Origin: Polynucleobacter sp. JS-JIR-II-50 | Lineage (GTDB): Bacteria; Pseudomonadota; Gammaproteobacteria; Burkholderiales; Burkholderiaceae | NCBI RefSeq assembly: GCF_018687895.1 | Contig: NZ_CP061307.1 | Span: 992,001-1,056,000, forward strand | Length of the DNA: 64,000 bases | Reading direction: 5' to 3' | In this document: in pieces, positions 55,744 through 64,000 of the stretch | Position numbering within the stretch: the first letter of the stretch is position 1 | How the letters are laid out: each line of letters starts with the position of its first letter | Made by a program: the position numbers and the translations under genes | Notes under the pieces: generated by a model | The model's database searches: none | The model's input: only the letters and a program-made list of their open reading frames with translations | Told to the model about the DNA's origin: nothing

Positions 55744-58176
55744 ATGCCTGGCCACTTATTGTTACCCTCTGAACCAATTCAACTACCTTTGCTCCCATTG
55801 CGGGACGTAGTTGTATTTCCTCATATGGTGATCCCGCTGTTTGTGGGTCGCCCAAAATCGATTAAAGCCCTCGAGGCTGCCATGGAAACTGGCAAAAATG
55901 TTCTTTTGGTAGCTCAAAAAACGGCCGCTAAAGATGAGCCTGTTATTGAGGATCTCTATGAGGTTGGCTGTATCGCCAATATTCTGCAGATGCTCAAGCT
56001 GCCTGATGGCACTGTGAAAGTGCTCGTTGAAGGTGTTCAGCGCGCAGAAGTTAGTCAAATTGAGGATAGCCTTGGTTACTTCAATTGCGAAGCAACGCCG
56101 ACCGCTATTACTGCGATTGATGCACACGAAACTGAAGCTTTACGTCGCGCAATCATGGCGCAGTTCGATCAATACGTAAAACTCAATAAAAAAGTACCTC
56201 AAGAGATACTGTCTTCTCTGGGTGGAATAGATGACCCAAGCCGATTAGCTGACACTATTTCCGCTCATCTCCCGGTCAAGTTGGAGCAAAAACAACGCCT
56301 ACTTGAAATGATGGATGTTGTACAGCGCCTGGAAAGCTTGTTGGCTGATCTAGAGAGTGAAATTGATATTCTGCAGGTTGAGAAGCGTATTCGTGGACGT
56401 GTAAAGCGTCAGATGGAAAAGAGTCAGCGCGAGTACTACCTCAATGAACAGGTAAAAGCGATTCAGAAAGAGTTAGGTGAAGGCGAGGAGGGCGCTGATC
56501 TCGAAGAGCTCGAGAAGCGGATCAAGGCTGCGCGCATGCCTAAAGAAGCATTGAAAAAGGCAGAATCAGAGCTGAAGAAGCTCAAGTTGATGTCGCCTAT
56601 GTCTGCAGAAGCAACGGTCATCCGTAACTTTATCGATACCCTGGTAAATCTGCCTTGGAAGAAAAAAACCAAGATCAATAACGACCTTACTAATGCTGAG
56701 AAAGTATTGGACGAAGACCACTACGGCTTGGATAAAGTCAAAGAGCGTATCTTGGAGTACCTCGCAGTTCAACAGCGTGTTGATCGTGTTAAGGCGCCGA
56801 TTCTTTGTTTGGTAGGGCCTCCCGGCGTTGGTAAAACCTCTTTAGGTCAATCTATCGCGCGCGCTACCAACAGAAAGTTTGTACGCATGGCCTTAGGTGG
56901 TGTACGTGATGAATCTGAAATTCGCGGTCACCGTCGCACCTACATTGGATCGATGCCTGGCAAGATTTTGAGTAGCCTTACCAAAGTTGGTGTTCGCAAT
57001 CCCTTATTCCTTTTGGACGAAGTAGACAAAATGGGTATGGATTTCCGTGGAGATCCAGCCAGTGCTTTGTTGGAGGTTTTAGACCCAGAGCAAAATCACA
57101 CCTTCCAAGATCACTATGTAGAAGTTGATTTTGATCTGTCAGATGTTATGTTTGTGGCTACCTCGAACTCCTTAAATATTCCTGGTCCATTGTTAGATCG
57201 TCTTGAGATTATTCGTTTAGCTGGCTATACCGAGGATGAGAAAACCAGTATTGCTGTTAATTATTTGATTCCTAAACAAATCAAAAATAATGGCTTAAAG
57301 AAGGACGAGCTTAAGATTGAAGACAGCGCAGTACGCAATATGATTCGTTATTACACGCGTGAGGCTGGTGTCCGTTCTTTAGAGCGTGAAATTAGTAAGA
57401 TTTGTCGCAAAGTTGTAAAGCTGTTGCTCTTGAAAAAAGAAGCAGCTCCAGTCGTTGTGAATGCGGACAACTTAGAGAAGTTTTTGTCGGTACGCATGTA
57501 TGACTTTGGTTTGGCTGGTAAAGAAAATCAAGTGGGTCAGGTGACTGGTTTGGCTTGGACTGAGGTGGGTGGCGATTTGCTCACCATTGAAGCCGCTGTG
57601 ATGCCAGGTAAGGGCGTTATTACCCGAACTGGTTCTATTGGCGATGTAATGAAGGAATCCGTTGAGGCTGCGAGAACAGTGGTTCGCTCCAGGTCTAAAA
57701 GACTTGGTATTACGGACGAGGCCTTTGAGAAGAAAGATATTCATATTCACTTCCCGGATGGCGCAACACCAAAGGATGGTCCATCTGCCGGCATTGCGAT
57801 TACTACAGCCCTGGTATCTGTATTTACTGGAATTCCGATTCGATCAGATGTTGCGATGACAGGTGAAATTACGCTTCGTGGTGAAGTTTTGCCTATTGGC
57901 GGATTAAAAGAGAAGCTTTTGGCCGCCCATCGTGGTGGTATTAAGCTTGCCTTAATTCCTGAAGAGAACGTTAAGGATCTGATTGATATTCCAGATAATG
58001 TTAAGAATGCAATTGAAATTATTCCAGTTCGCTGGATCGATAAAGTGTTGGAGTTGGCTTTAGAGCGCATGCCTGAAGCTTTGCCAGATCCTACGCCTGA
58101 AGAGTTGGCCAAAAAGGCCGCTGAAGCTAGTAAGGCAAATGAAAAGGGTGCTGCGCCAGACGTTCTTAAGCACTGA
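55744..58176 (+). CDS. lon: ATP-dependent protease Lon
   Basis: Lon degrades misfolded and regulatory proteins. The 810-residue protein has an N-terminal substrate domain, the AAA+ module with GPPGVGKTSLGQSIA and LFLLDEVDKMGMDF. The protease domain has the Ser-Lys dyad Ser681 in KDGPSAGIAI and Lys724 in GGLKEKLLAA. GGAGG nine bases before the ATG is a strong ribosome site. A candidate heat-shock promoter precedes it. In E. coli hupB follows lon; here tRNA-Val does. Confidence 0.97.
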   Translation: MPGHLLLPSEPIQLPLLPLRDVVVFPHMVIPLFVGRPKSIKALEAAMETGKNVLLVAQKTAAKDEPVIEDLYEVGCIANILQMLKLPDGTVKVLVEGVQRAEVSQIEDSLGYFNCEATPTAITAIDAHETEALRRAIMAQFDQYVKLNKKVPQEILSSLGGIDDPSRLADTISAHLPVKLEQKQRLLEMMDVVQRLESLLADLESEIDILQVEKRIRGRVKRQMEKSQREYYLNEQVKAIQKELGEGEEGADLEELEKRIKAARMPKEALKKAESELKKLKLMSPMSAEATVIRNFIDTLVNLPWKKKTKINNDLTNAEKVLDEDHYGLDKVKERILEYLAVQQRVDRVKAPILCLVGPPGVGKTSLGQSIARATNRKFVRMALGGVRDESEIRGHRRTYIGSMPGKILSSLTKVGVRNPLFLLDEVDKMGMDFRGDPASALLEVLDPEQNHTFQDHYVEVDFDLSDVMFVATSNSLNIPGPLLDRLEIIRLAGYTEDEKTSIAVNYLIPKQIKNNGLKKDELKIEDSAVRNMIRYYTREAGVRSLEREISKICRKVVKLLLLKKEAAPVVVNADNLEKFLSVRMYDFGLAGKENQVGQVTGLAWTEVGGDLLTIEAAVMPGKGVITRTGSIGDVMKESVEAARTVVRSRSKRLGITDEAFEKKDIHIHFPDGATPKDGPSAGIAITTALVSVFTGIPIRSDVAMTGEITLRGEVLPIGGLKEKLLAAHRGGIKLALIPEENVKDLIDIPDNVKNAIEIIPVRWIDKVLELALERMPEALPDPTPEELAKKAAEASKANEKGAAPDVLKH

Positions 58177-58282
58177 AAATAGGGCGATTTTTCGTTAAAT
58201 TCTCCTCATCTATTGAGGCGGGTTTAGCGGAAAATCCACCCAAGGCTCACGCTTAGGTTACAATCTCACCTGTAATATTTTG

Positions 58283-58358
58283 GGGCGCTTAGCTCAGTTG
58301 GTAGAGCGTCTGCCTTACACGCAGAATGTCGGGAGTTCGAGCCTCTCAGCGCCCACCA
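58283..58358 (+). tRNA. tRNA-Val (TAC)
   Basis: The 76-base gene folds with acceptor GGGCGCT and AGCGCCC, D-arm AGCTCAGTTGGTAGAGC, anticodon loop CTTACAC with anticodon TAC, and T-arm AGTTCGAGCCT. CCA is encoded. It lies between lon and ppiD. TACAAT at 58259-58264 is a possible -10 for it. Confidence 0.96.
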
Positions 58359-58466
58359 ATCTATTACTCTTGCCAGCCTTTCTTAGCCTACTCGGGCATT
58401 TCAATACCTCCAGCCCAGCGCCTAGTACACTCGTGGTATTGATATTTTTTACTAGCGAACTTTTAC

Positions 58467-59930
58467 ATGTTTGATACCGTCCGTAAGCACCAGCGAATTT
58501 TGCAGCTTGTATTAATGCTTTTGATCGTTCCATCTTTTGCCTTCTTTGGAATTTCTAGTTATTCCAGCTTCCTGGACAAAGAAACCGACATTGTCAAAGT
58601 TAACGGCAAACCTATCACTGCTCAAGAAGTAGATTCAGCTGCGAAACGTCAGGCGGAGCGCGTTGGTGGAAATGCGCAGATTGCTCAAAGCCTCCAATTT
58701 AGACAAGCAATTTTGAATGAGTTATTGCAACAACGCATCCTTGGCTTTGCAGTCAGTAATTTGCGTTTGCAAGTTGGTAAAGAAGCTCTTGTGAAGAGCT
58801 TGCAAAATATTCCGCAGATTCGTGCGTTATACAAACAAGATGGCAGTTTCGATGACGCACGTTTTAAACAGCTCTTGGCTAGCAATGGCTTAAATGAAGA
58901 TCAGTTTTATGCGAGCCAGGCATTTGACTTAAAAATTAGTCAACTAGTGAACTCTGTAGCGCGCACTGAAATCGGCAGTCCAAAATTATCTGAAATCATT
59001 TCAACGCTGTATGAAACTGAGCGTCAAGTTCAAGCTCTATCATTTGATGCGAAAGATTATCTAAGTAAGGTAAATCCATCCCAAGAAGACCTACAGGCTT
59101 TCTATAACGCCAACACAAAGCTGTTTGAGAGTCCAGAGTATGTGGATGTCGAGTACATCGTTCTCAAGGCCGATCCAAAAGAAGATGCCAAAGTGTTTGG
59201 CGAGAAAGCGGATCAATTCGCCAATATGACTTATGACCAGTCAGATAGTCTTAAGCCAGCTGCAGATAAATTAAAGCTGAGCGTTCAAACACAGAAGGGT
59301 GTAACGCGTTCTGGCGTAACGGGCGCTGCAAAAGATCATCCGCTGGCCAATCCAAAGGTAGTTCAATCTCTGTTTGGCGATGATGCAGTAAAGAACAAAC
59401 GCAATATTGAAGCTGTACAAACCTCTCCAGGCGTTTTTGTTTCGGCAAGAGTAGTTATTTTTCATCCCGCTCAAACTTTGCCTTACAAAGATGTTGCTGC
59501 TGAAGTGAAGCGTCAAGTTAGCCAGCGCATGGCTGAAAAGCTTGCCATAAGTGCGGCAGCTGTGCGCTATGCTTCACTCGAACAAGATCCTAAAGGTGCC
59601 ACCGGTTTTGCTAGCCCAATCTGGGTTTCTCGCAATAAACCTGCAAACTTAGTAGGTGGAGCGCTGGATCAGGTAATGTCCACTAACCCTGATAAATTAC
59701 CTGCACTGGTTTCTGTTCAAAATCCAGGGGTCGGTACTATTCTGTATCGTGTTGATCAGGTAAGACAGACCACAGGTATAGATGCCAAGGTCCACAAGGC
59801 ACAAGCGCAACAAATTCAAGCATTGGCAGCTCAGTCTGAGTTTGCTGGCTTTATGGCTTACTGGCGTGATGTTGCTGGGGTTAAGATAATCAACCCACTG
59901 AAGCCGCCATCATCTAGTTCGGGTAGCTAA
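58467..59930 (+). CDS. ppiD: PpiD-like periplasmic folding factor, apparently without parvulin domain
   Basis: The 487-residue protein has the PpiD start MFDTVRKHQRILQLVLMLLI with one membrane helix, then the SurA-N-like region with ITAQEVDSAAKRQAERVG. It has the C-terminal part TYDQSDSLKPAADKLKLSVQ and following sequence as in PpiD. E. coli PpiD is 623 residues and has a parvulin-type domain in the middle. Here, residues run from EYVDVEYIVLKADPKED almost straight into that C-terminal block, so the parvulin segment seems missing. It is placed after lon, as in E. coli. Confidence 0.85.
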   Translation: MFDTVRKHQRILQLVLMLLIVPSFAFFGISSYSSFLDKETDIVKVNGKPITAQEVDSAAKRQAERVGGNAQIAQSLQFRQAILNELLQQRILGFAVSNLRLQVGKEALVKSLQNIPQIRALYKQDGSFDDARFKQLLASNGLNEDQFYASQAFDLKISQLVNSVARTEIGSPKLSEIISTLYETERQVQALSFDAKDYLSKVNPSQEDLQAFYNANTKLFESPEYVDVEYIVLKADPKEDAKVFGEKADQFANMTYDQSDSLKPAADKLKLSVQTQKGVTRSGVTGAAKDHPLANPKVVQSLFGDDAVKNKRNIEAVQTSPGVFVSARVVIFHPAQTLPYKDVAAEVKRQVSQRMAEKLAISAAAVRYASLEQDPKGATGFASPIWVSRNKPANLVGGALDQVMSTNPDKLPALVSVQNPGVGTILYRVDQVRQTTGIDAKVHKAQAQQIQALAAQSEFAGFMAYWRDVAGVKIINPLKPPSSSSGS

Positions 59931-59936
59931 TCTAGG

Positions 59937-60572
59937 CTACCTATTACTCTTCAGCAGTGTTTGATATGGGGCCATAGCGCCCCATACGTTTTTAAAGAGA
60001 ATGGCTTGCGCCTTTTCATTAGGATGCATCCGATCCGATTGAAATAAATTGATGTCAGAGGCAACGTTCTTTAAAAAAAACGGTACAAGTTCAACTTGTT
60101 CCTGGCGAGCAAGCCTAGGATACAGATTCTGAAATTGCTTGGTGTACTCTTGCCCATAATTGGGTGGAATCTGCATTCCAAACAATAGAACTTTTGCTCC
60201 TGATATTTTGCTTAATTGAATCATCTTGCGTAAATTTTTATCTGACTCTTGGATTGATAGTCCGCGTAATGCATCATTTGCCCCAAGCTCTAAAAGGACA
60301 ATTCCCGGTTTCTTTTGCTCCAATAGTTTTGGTAATCTCGATAGACCTCCAGAGCTAGTTTCCCCGCTAATGCTGGCGTTAAAAACAGTCCAAGGACTAG
60401 CTTCTTTATGAAGTTGGTCTTCCAGGAGCTTTACCCACCCGGCACCGCGCGCCAATCCATATTCTGCCGAGAGACTATCCCCCATAACCAAAATAACGGG
60501 ATTGGTCTGAGCCTGTGTACTAAAAGGAATAAACAGGCAAAATAGACCGGTTGCCATCAAAATGGCTCTCAT
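59937..60572 (-). CDS. tesA: Periplasmic GDSL-family esterase (TesA/arylesterase)
   Basis: The protein has the GDSL nucleophile motif VMGDSLSAEYG and the block ELGANDALRGLS. The catalytic Asp-His lies in SDRMHPNEKAQ. TesA acts as a thioesterase, lysophospholipase and esterase in the periplasm. The frame opens at 60611, but MRAILMATGLFCLFIPFSTQ at 60572 is a normal signal peptide, so I choose that start (211 residues). It is divergent from an ABC ATPase gene, as tesA is from ybbA in E. coli. Confidence 0.9.
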   Translation of the reverse strand: MRAILMATGLFCLFIPFSTQAQTNPVILVMGDSLSAEYGLARGAGWVKLLEDQLHKEASPWTVFNASISGETSSGGLSRLPKLLEQKKPGIVLLELGANDALRGLSIQESDKNLRKMIQLSKISGAKVLLFGMQIPPNYGQEYTKQFQNLYPRLARQEQVELVPFFLKNVASDINLFQSDRMHPNEKAQAILFKNVWGAMAPYQTLLKSNR

Positions 60573-60613
60573 TTTTCTACTCAAGAATCTCAACCAAATA
60601 TTTTGAATCATTT

Positions 60614-61288
60614 ATGAGTATTCCAGTCAAAGTCCTTAGCGCACTACATTTAGGTAAACAAGTTCTATCTAGCGATGGATCGTTAACCATTTTGCACGAC
60701 ATTAGCTTTGACGTCTTTGATGGCGAAAGTGTTGCTATTACTGGTGCGTCGGGTTCTGGGAAAAGTACATTGCTCGGTCTTCTAGCCGGGTTGGATACTC
60801 CCTCTAGTGGGCATGTTGAGTTGGTCTCTCAAAATCTGAATGACCTGGATGAAGATGGGCGGGCGCAATTAAGGGGGCAAAAGGTTGGCTTTGTATTTCA
60901 ATCCTTTCAATTGCTGCCTCATTTAACGGCACTTGAAAATGTCATGCTTCCAGCTGAGCTGAACGATATGGCAAAGCCCAAAGAAAATGCTCTGGCCTGC
61001 CTGGACCAGGTAGGTTTAAGTGAGCGAGCCAACCATTTCCCCAAAACCTTATCAGGCGGAGAGCAGCAACGAGTGGCCCTGGCAAGGGCTTTCATCATGA
61101 AGCCAGCAATTTTGTTTGCTGACGAGCCCACGGGCAGCCTAGATGAGGTTAGCGGGAATCGGGTTATTGAGCTGCTTTTTGAGCTAAATCGAGCCAATCA
61201 TTCCACCCTTATTTTGGTCACCCATGACCAGGCCTTGGCTGAACGGTGCCAGCGACAGTTGCACCTTCAAGGCGGGCGATTGTTGTAG
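60614..61288 (+). CDS. ABC transporter ATP-binding protein (LolD/YbbA type)
   Basis: The 224-residue protein has Walker A GASGSGKSTLLGLLAGL, the signature LSGGEQQRVALARA, Walker B ILFADEPTGSLDE and the H-loop LVTHDQALAERC. It belongs to the MacB/LolD/YbbA class. I take the ATG at 60614; a longer frame back to 60551 would overlap tesA. In E. coli ybbA is followed by the permease ybbP; here purL starts 22 bases after the stop, so no permease is adjacent. It may pair with a permease elsewhere. Confidence 0.85.
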   Translation: MSIPVKVLSALHLGKQVLSSDGSLTILHDISFDVFDGESVAITGASGSGKSTLLGLLAGLDTPSSGHVELVSQNLNDLDEDGRAQLRGQKVGFVFQSFQLLPHLTALENVMLPAELNDMAKPKENALACLDQVGLSERANHFPKTLSGGEQQRVALARAFIMKPAILFADEPTGSLDEVSGNRVIELLFELNRANHSTLILVTHDQALAERCQRQLHLQGGRLL

Positions 61289-61309
61289 GCAAAACCTTAT
61301 AATCTAGGG

Positions 61310-64000
61310 ATGTCTTTTTTCCACTTTTTGCCTGGCGCTGATGCGCTTTCCCCCTTCCGCCAACAGCGACTTTTGGCTACTTTGGCTGCCCAAGGGGTTG
61401 ATCTTGAGTCTATTGAAGCTCAATACCTCCATTTCATTTGGTCGGAGGCTGAGCTGAATGCCAAAAATCAAGATGTCATGGCTAGTTTATTGACTTATGG
61501 CCAGCTGTTTCACTCCAAAATACATCCAGGAAAATCTTGGTTCGGAACCGGTAAGGCCGAGAATCTAGGCGCCATCGTTATCCCAAGATTTGGGACTTTA
61601 TCTCCTTGGGCCAGCAAGGCTACTGATATAGCTCGTCAATGTGGATTGGATGTGTTGCGGATTGAGCGTGGCGTTCAGTTTTCATGGAAAAGCAAAAAGG
61701 CGTTAACCCCAGAGCAACAACAATTAGTGCTAGCTGCTGTACATGACAGAATGACTGAAGCGGTGATTGATTCTACGGATGCAGCCAATGCTTTATACCA
61801 ATCACTCGAGGACAAGCCATTCACTCGCATACCAGTGATGACTGAAGGCAGAGTTGCCCTTGATAAAGCTAATCAGGAATTAGGCCTTGCTTTATCTGAT
61901 GACGAGGTGGCATATCTTGTTGAAAACTTTATACGCCTGCAGCGCAATCCATCAGACGTTGAGTTGATCATGTTTGCGCAAGCAAATAGCGAACACTGTC
62001 GCCATAAGATATTTAATTCCAGCTGGACAATTGATGGCGATGATCAAGAGCGATCCTTGTTCGCTATGATCCGCAATACTCACCAATTACAACCCGAAGG
62101 TACGATTGTTGCGTACTCTGATAACTCCGCAGTCATGGTTGGCTGCGAAGCGGAAACCTGGGTTCCCCAGGGCAAAGATCAACGCTATGAAAAAGATACG
62201 CGCTTGGTCCATACCCTTATGAAGGTGGAGACTCATAATCACCCGACTGCGATCGCTCCCTTTCCTGGCGCATCTACAGGTGCGGGCGGTGAAATTCGTG
62301 ACGAGGGTGCTACTGGTATTGGCGGACGTCCCAAAGCTGGCCTTACCGGTTTCTCAGTATCTAATTTAAATATTCCTGGCACAGATCTTCCTTGGGAGAA
62401 TCTGAAATACGGCAAGCCTGAGCGCATCGCTACACCTTTACAAATCATGATTGAAGGGCCACTAGGCGGCGCTGCATTCAATAATGAATTTGGTCGCCCA
62501 ATTTTAGGTGGTTACTTTAGGGTCTTTGAGCAAACATTAGATGGCATACGTCGCGGCTATCACAAGCCCATTATGATTGCTGGCGGTATCGGAAGCATTG
62601 ATTCAATCCATACCGAGAAAAAAGCAATTCAAGCAGGGCACCTATTCATTCAATTGGGCGGCCCAGGTATGCGAATCGGCATGGGCGGCGCTACGGGCAG
62701 CTCTGTTGCGACCGGGACAAACACTGCCGATCTTGATTTTGATTCTGTACAACGAGGCAATCCAGAAATGGAGCGTCGCGCACAAGAAGTAATCAATGCC
62801 TGCCGCGCTCTGGGTGATCGCAATCCAATTGTTTCTATTCATGATGTAGGCGCAGGTGGTATATCAAATGCATTCCCCGAGCTGGCAGATGGGGCTGGAT
62901 TAGGGGCTGCATTTAATCTTCGGAGCGTACCGCTAGAAGAGAGTGGTATGAGTCCAGCGGAGATTTGGTGCAATGAATCTCAGGAACGTTATGTTTTAGC
63001 CATAGACGCCCAGGACTTAGATCTATTTAAATCATTTTGCGAACGTGAGCGCTGCCCCTTTGCAGTAGTTGGAGAAGCAACTACGGAACGTCAACTGAAA
63101 TTAAGTGACTCAAAGCAGCCATCATCTGATGATGCAGCTCTTCCAATTGACATGCCCATGGAAGTTTTGCTTGGTAAGCCTCCAAAGATGCATCGTAACG
63201 TTACAAGAGTTGCCCAGGAGTTTAAAGAATTAGACGTAACGGATGCCGATCTTGCGCAATCAATAGCGTGGGTCTTGCAACAACCCACTGTAGCTAGTAA
63301 ATCATTCTTGATTACGATTGGTGACAGAACTGTTGGTGGTCTAAATGCTAGAGATCAGTTTGTTGGACCATGGCAAGTTCCTGTAGCCGATTGCGCCGTA
63401 ACTCTGATGGATTACAAGGGTTATCGTGGTGAAGCAATGTCTATGGGTGAAAGAACTCCATTGGCAGTGATAGATGCCCCAGCTGCTGCACGTATGGCAG
63501 TAGGTGAAGCCATTACCAATCTTTTAGCTGCTGATATTGTCAGCCTCGAAGGCGTAAAGCTTTCTGCAAACTGGATGGCGGCATGTGGTGCTCCTGGTGA
63601 AGACGCCAAGCTCTATGACTCTGTTGAAGCAATTGGCATGGAGCTGTGCCCTGCGCTTGGAATATCGATTCCCGTTGGTAAAGATTCATTATCTATGTCT
63701 ACCGCATGGCAAGATGGTGATGAAGCTAAGAAAGTAGTCGCCCCAGTTTCTTTAATTATTTCTGCTTTTGCATCCGTACTAGATGCCCGTAAAACATTGA
63801 CACCTCTGCTTCAATTGAAGAGTAAAGACGGATCTCCACAAGAGACTGAGCTGATCTTGATCGATTTAGGGCGTGGCAAGAATCGCATGGCGGGAAGTAT
63901 CTTGGCTCAAGTGCTCGATCAGTCCGGAAAATCAGCGCCTGATATTGATCATCCAGAAGATCTCAAGTCTTTTGCTGCCGCCATAATTGAGCTACGTAAA
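61310..64000 (+). CDS. purL: Phosphoribosylformylglycinamidine synthase PurL, C-terminus cut by window edge
   Basis: PurL makes formylglycinamidine ribonucleotide in purine synthesis. The ATG at 61310 opens a frame to the window edge, 897 codons of about 1,330 expected. It has the motifs [38 protein letters not shown] and [11 protein letters not shown]. It also has [16 protein letters not shown] and [20 protein letters not shown]. The large form contains both the synthetase and a C-terminal glutaminase; the glutaminase lies beyond the window. It follows an ABC ATPase gene by 22 bases. Confidence 0.97.
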   Translation, partial: MSFFHFLPGADALSPFRQQRLLATLAAQGVDLESIEAQYLHFIWSEAELNAKNQDVMASLLTYGQLFHSKIHPGKSWFGTGKAENLGAIVIPRFGTLSPWASKATDIARQCGLDVLRIERGVQFSWKSKKALTPEQQQLVLAAVHDRMTEAVIDSTDAANALYQSLEDKPFTRIPVMTEGRVALDKANQELGLALSDDEVAYLVENFIRLQRNPSDVELIMFAQANSEHCRHKIFNSSWTIDGDDQERSLFAMIRNTHQLQPEGTIVAYSDNSAVMVGCEAETWVPQGKDQRYEKDTRLVHTLMKVETHNHPTAIAPFPGASTGAGGEIRDEGATGIGGRPKAGLTGFSVSNLNIPGTDLPWENLKYGKPERIATPLQIMIEGPLGGAAFNNEFGRPILGGYFRVFEQTLDGIRRGYHKPIMIAGGIGSIDSIHTEKKAIQAGHLFIQLGGPGMRIGMGGATGSSVATGTNTADLDFDSVQRGNPEMERRAQEVINACRALGDRNPIVSIHDVGAGGISNAFPELADGAGLGAAFNLRSVPLEESGMSPAEIWCNESQERYVLAIDAQDLDLFKSFCERERCPFAVVGEATTERQLKLSDSKQPSSDDAALPIDMPMEVLLGKPPKMHRNVTRVAQEFKELDVTDADLAQSIAWVLQQPTVASKSFLITIGDRTVGGLNARDQFVGPWQVPVADCAVTLMDYKGYRGEAMSMGERTPLAVIDAPAAARMAVGEAITNLLAADIVSLEGVKLSANWMAACGAPGEDAKLYDSVEAIGMELCPALGISIPVGKDSLSMSTAWQDGDEAKKVVAPVSLIISAFASVLDARKTLTPLLQLKSKDGSPQETELILIDLGRGKNRMAGSILAQVLDQSGKSAPDIDHPEDLKSFAAAIIELRK

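Overview
This window looks like chromosomal backbone of a small-genome betaproteobacterium of the Burkholderiaceae, most like Polynucleobacter. Gene order, protein sequences, moderate-to-low GC for the order, very short intergenic gaps and an intact PHB storage cluster all fit. I see no phage, insertion sequence, integrase or CRISPR array. Four tRNA genes (Asn-GTT, Arg-CCT, Leu-TAG, Val-TAC) are present, and both window edges cut genes: an IlvD/Edd dehydratase on the left and purL on the right.

Region 1 to 5.4 kb holds the dehydratase, a putative outer-membrane beta-barrel paired with an unknown four-helix membrane protein, the tRNA-hydroxylation protein TrhP, an unknown soluble protein and tRNA-Asn. 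Region 5.4 to 12.5 kb is a thiamin locus: thiD on the plus strand, and thiC-thiO-thiS-thiG-thiE on the minus strand behind a clear TPP riboswitch. A Nudix enzyme of the type linked to damaged thiamin pyrophosphate lies just upstream of the riboswitch. Region 12.7 to 15.5 kb has an inverted pair of perfect DnaA boxes, tRNA-Arg, and a CoA-transferase / MFS transporter / 47-residue membrane protein operon; the last member is too short for routine ORF calling. parE-parC follow.

Region 20 to 25.2 kb carries molybdoenzyme-maturation-like genes (xdhC, a MobA-like transferase, a MoxR ATPase and a CoxE-like VWA protein) with a RidA protein, then two small periplasmic cytochromes c preceded by a perfect FNR-type box. 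Region 25.2 to 33.2 kb is a complete propionyl-CoA to succinyl-CoA operon (methylmalonyl-CoA mutase, MeaB, PccB, PccA, VOC epimerase candidate). It is divergent from a GntR/FCD regulator whose start codon sits in a perfect 20-bp palindrome.

Region 33.3 to 40.3 kb holds tsaB-rimI and a degenerate uracil-glycosylase-like gene, then lplT, alr, bamD, rluD and pgeF. Region 40.4 to 46.2 kb is the PHB cluster phaC-phaB-phaR-(rimO)-thiolase. Region 46.2 to 52 kb has serB, mfd, ispD-ispF and tRNA-Leu. Region 52.1 to 60 kb is a protein quality-control island (tig-clpP-clpX-lon-tRNA-Val-ppiD) with a heat-shock-like promoter before lon and a PpiD that appears to lack its parvulin domain. The window ends with tesA, an ABC ATPase without a visible permease, and purL.

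Most of the window is ordinary core metabolism. The least explained items are the 47-residue protein, the degenerate UDG-fold protein, the extended ThiE, the short PpiD, the DnaA-box hairpin and the FNR-box cytochromes. I found no convincing wholly new multi-gene system.
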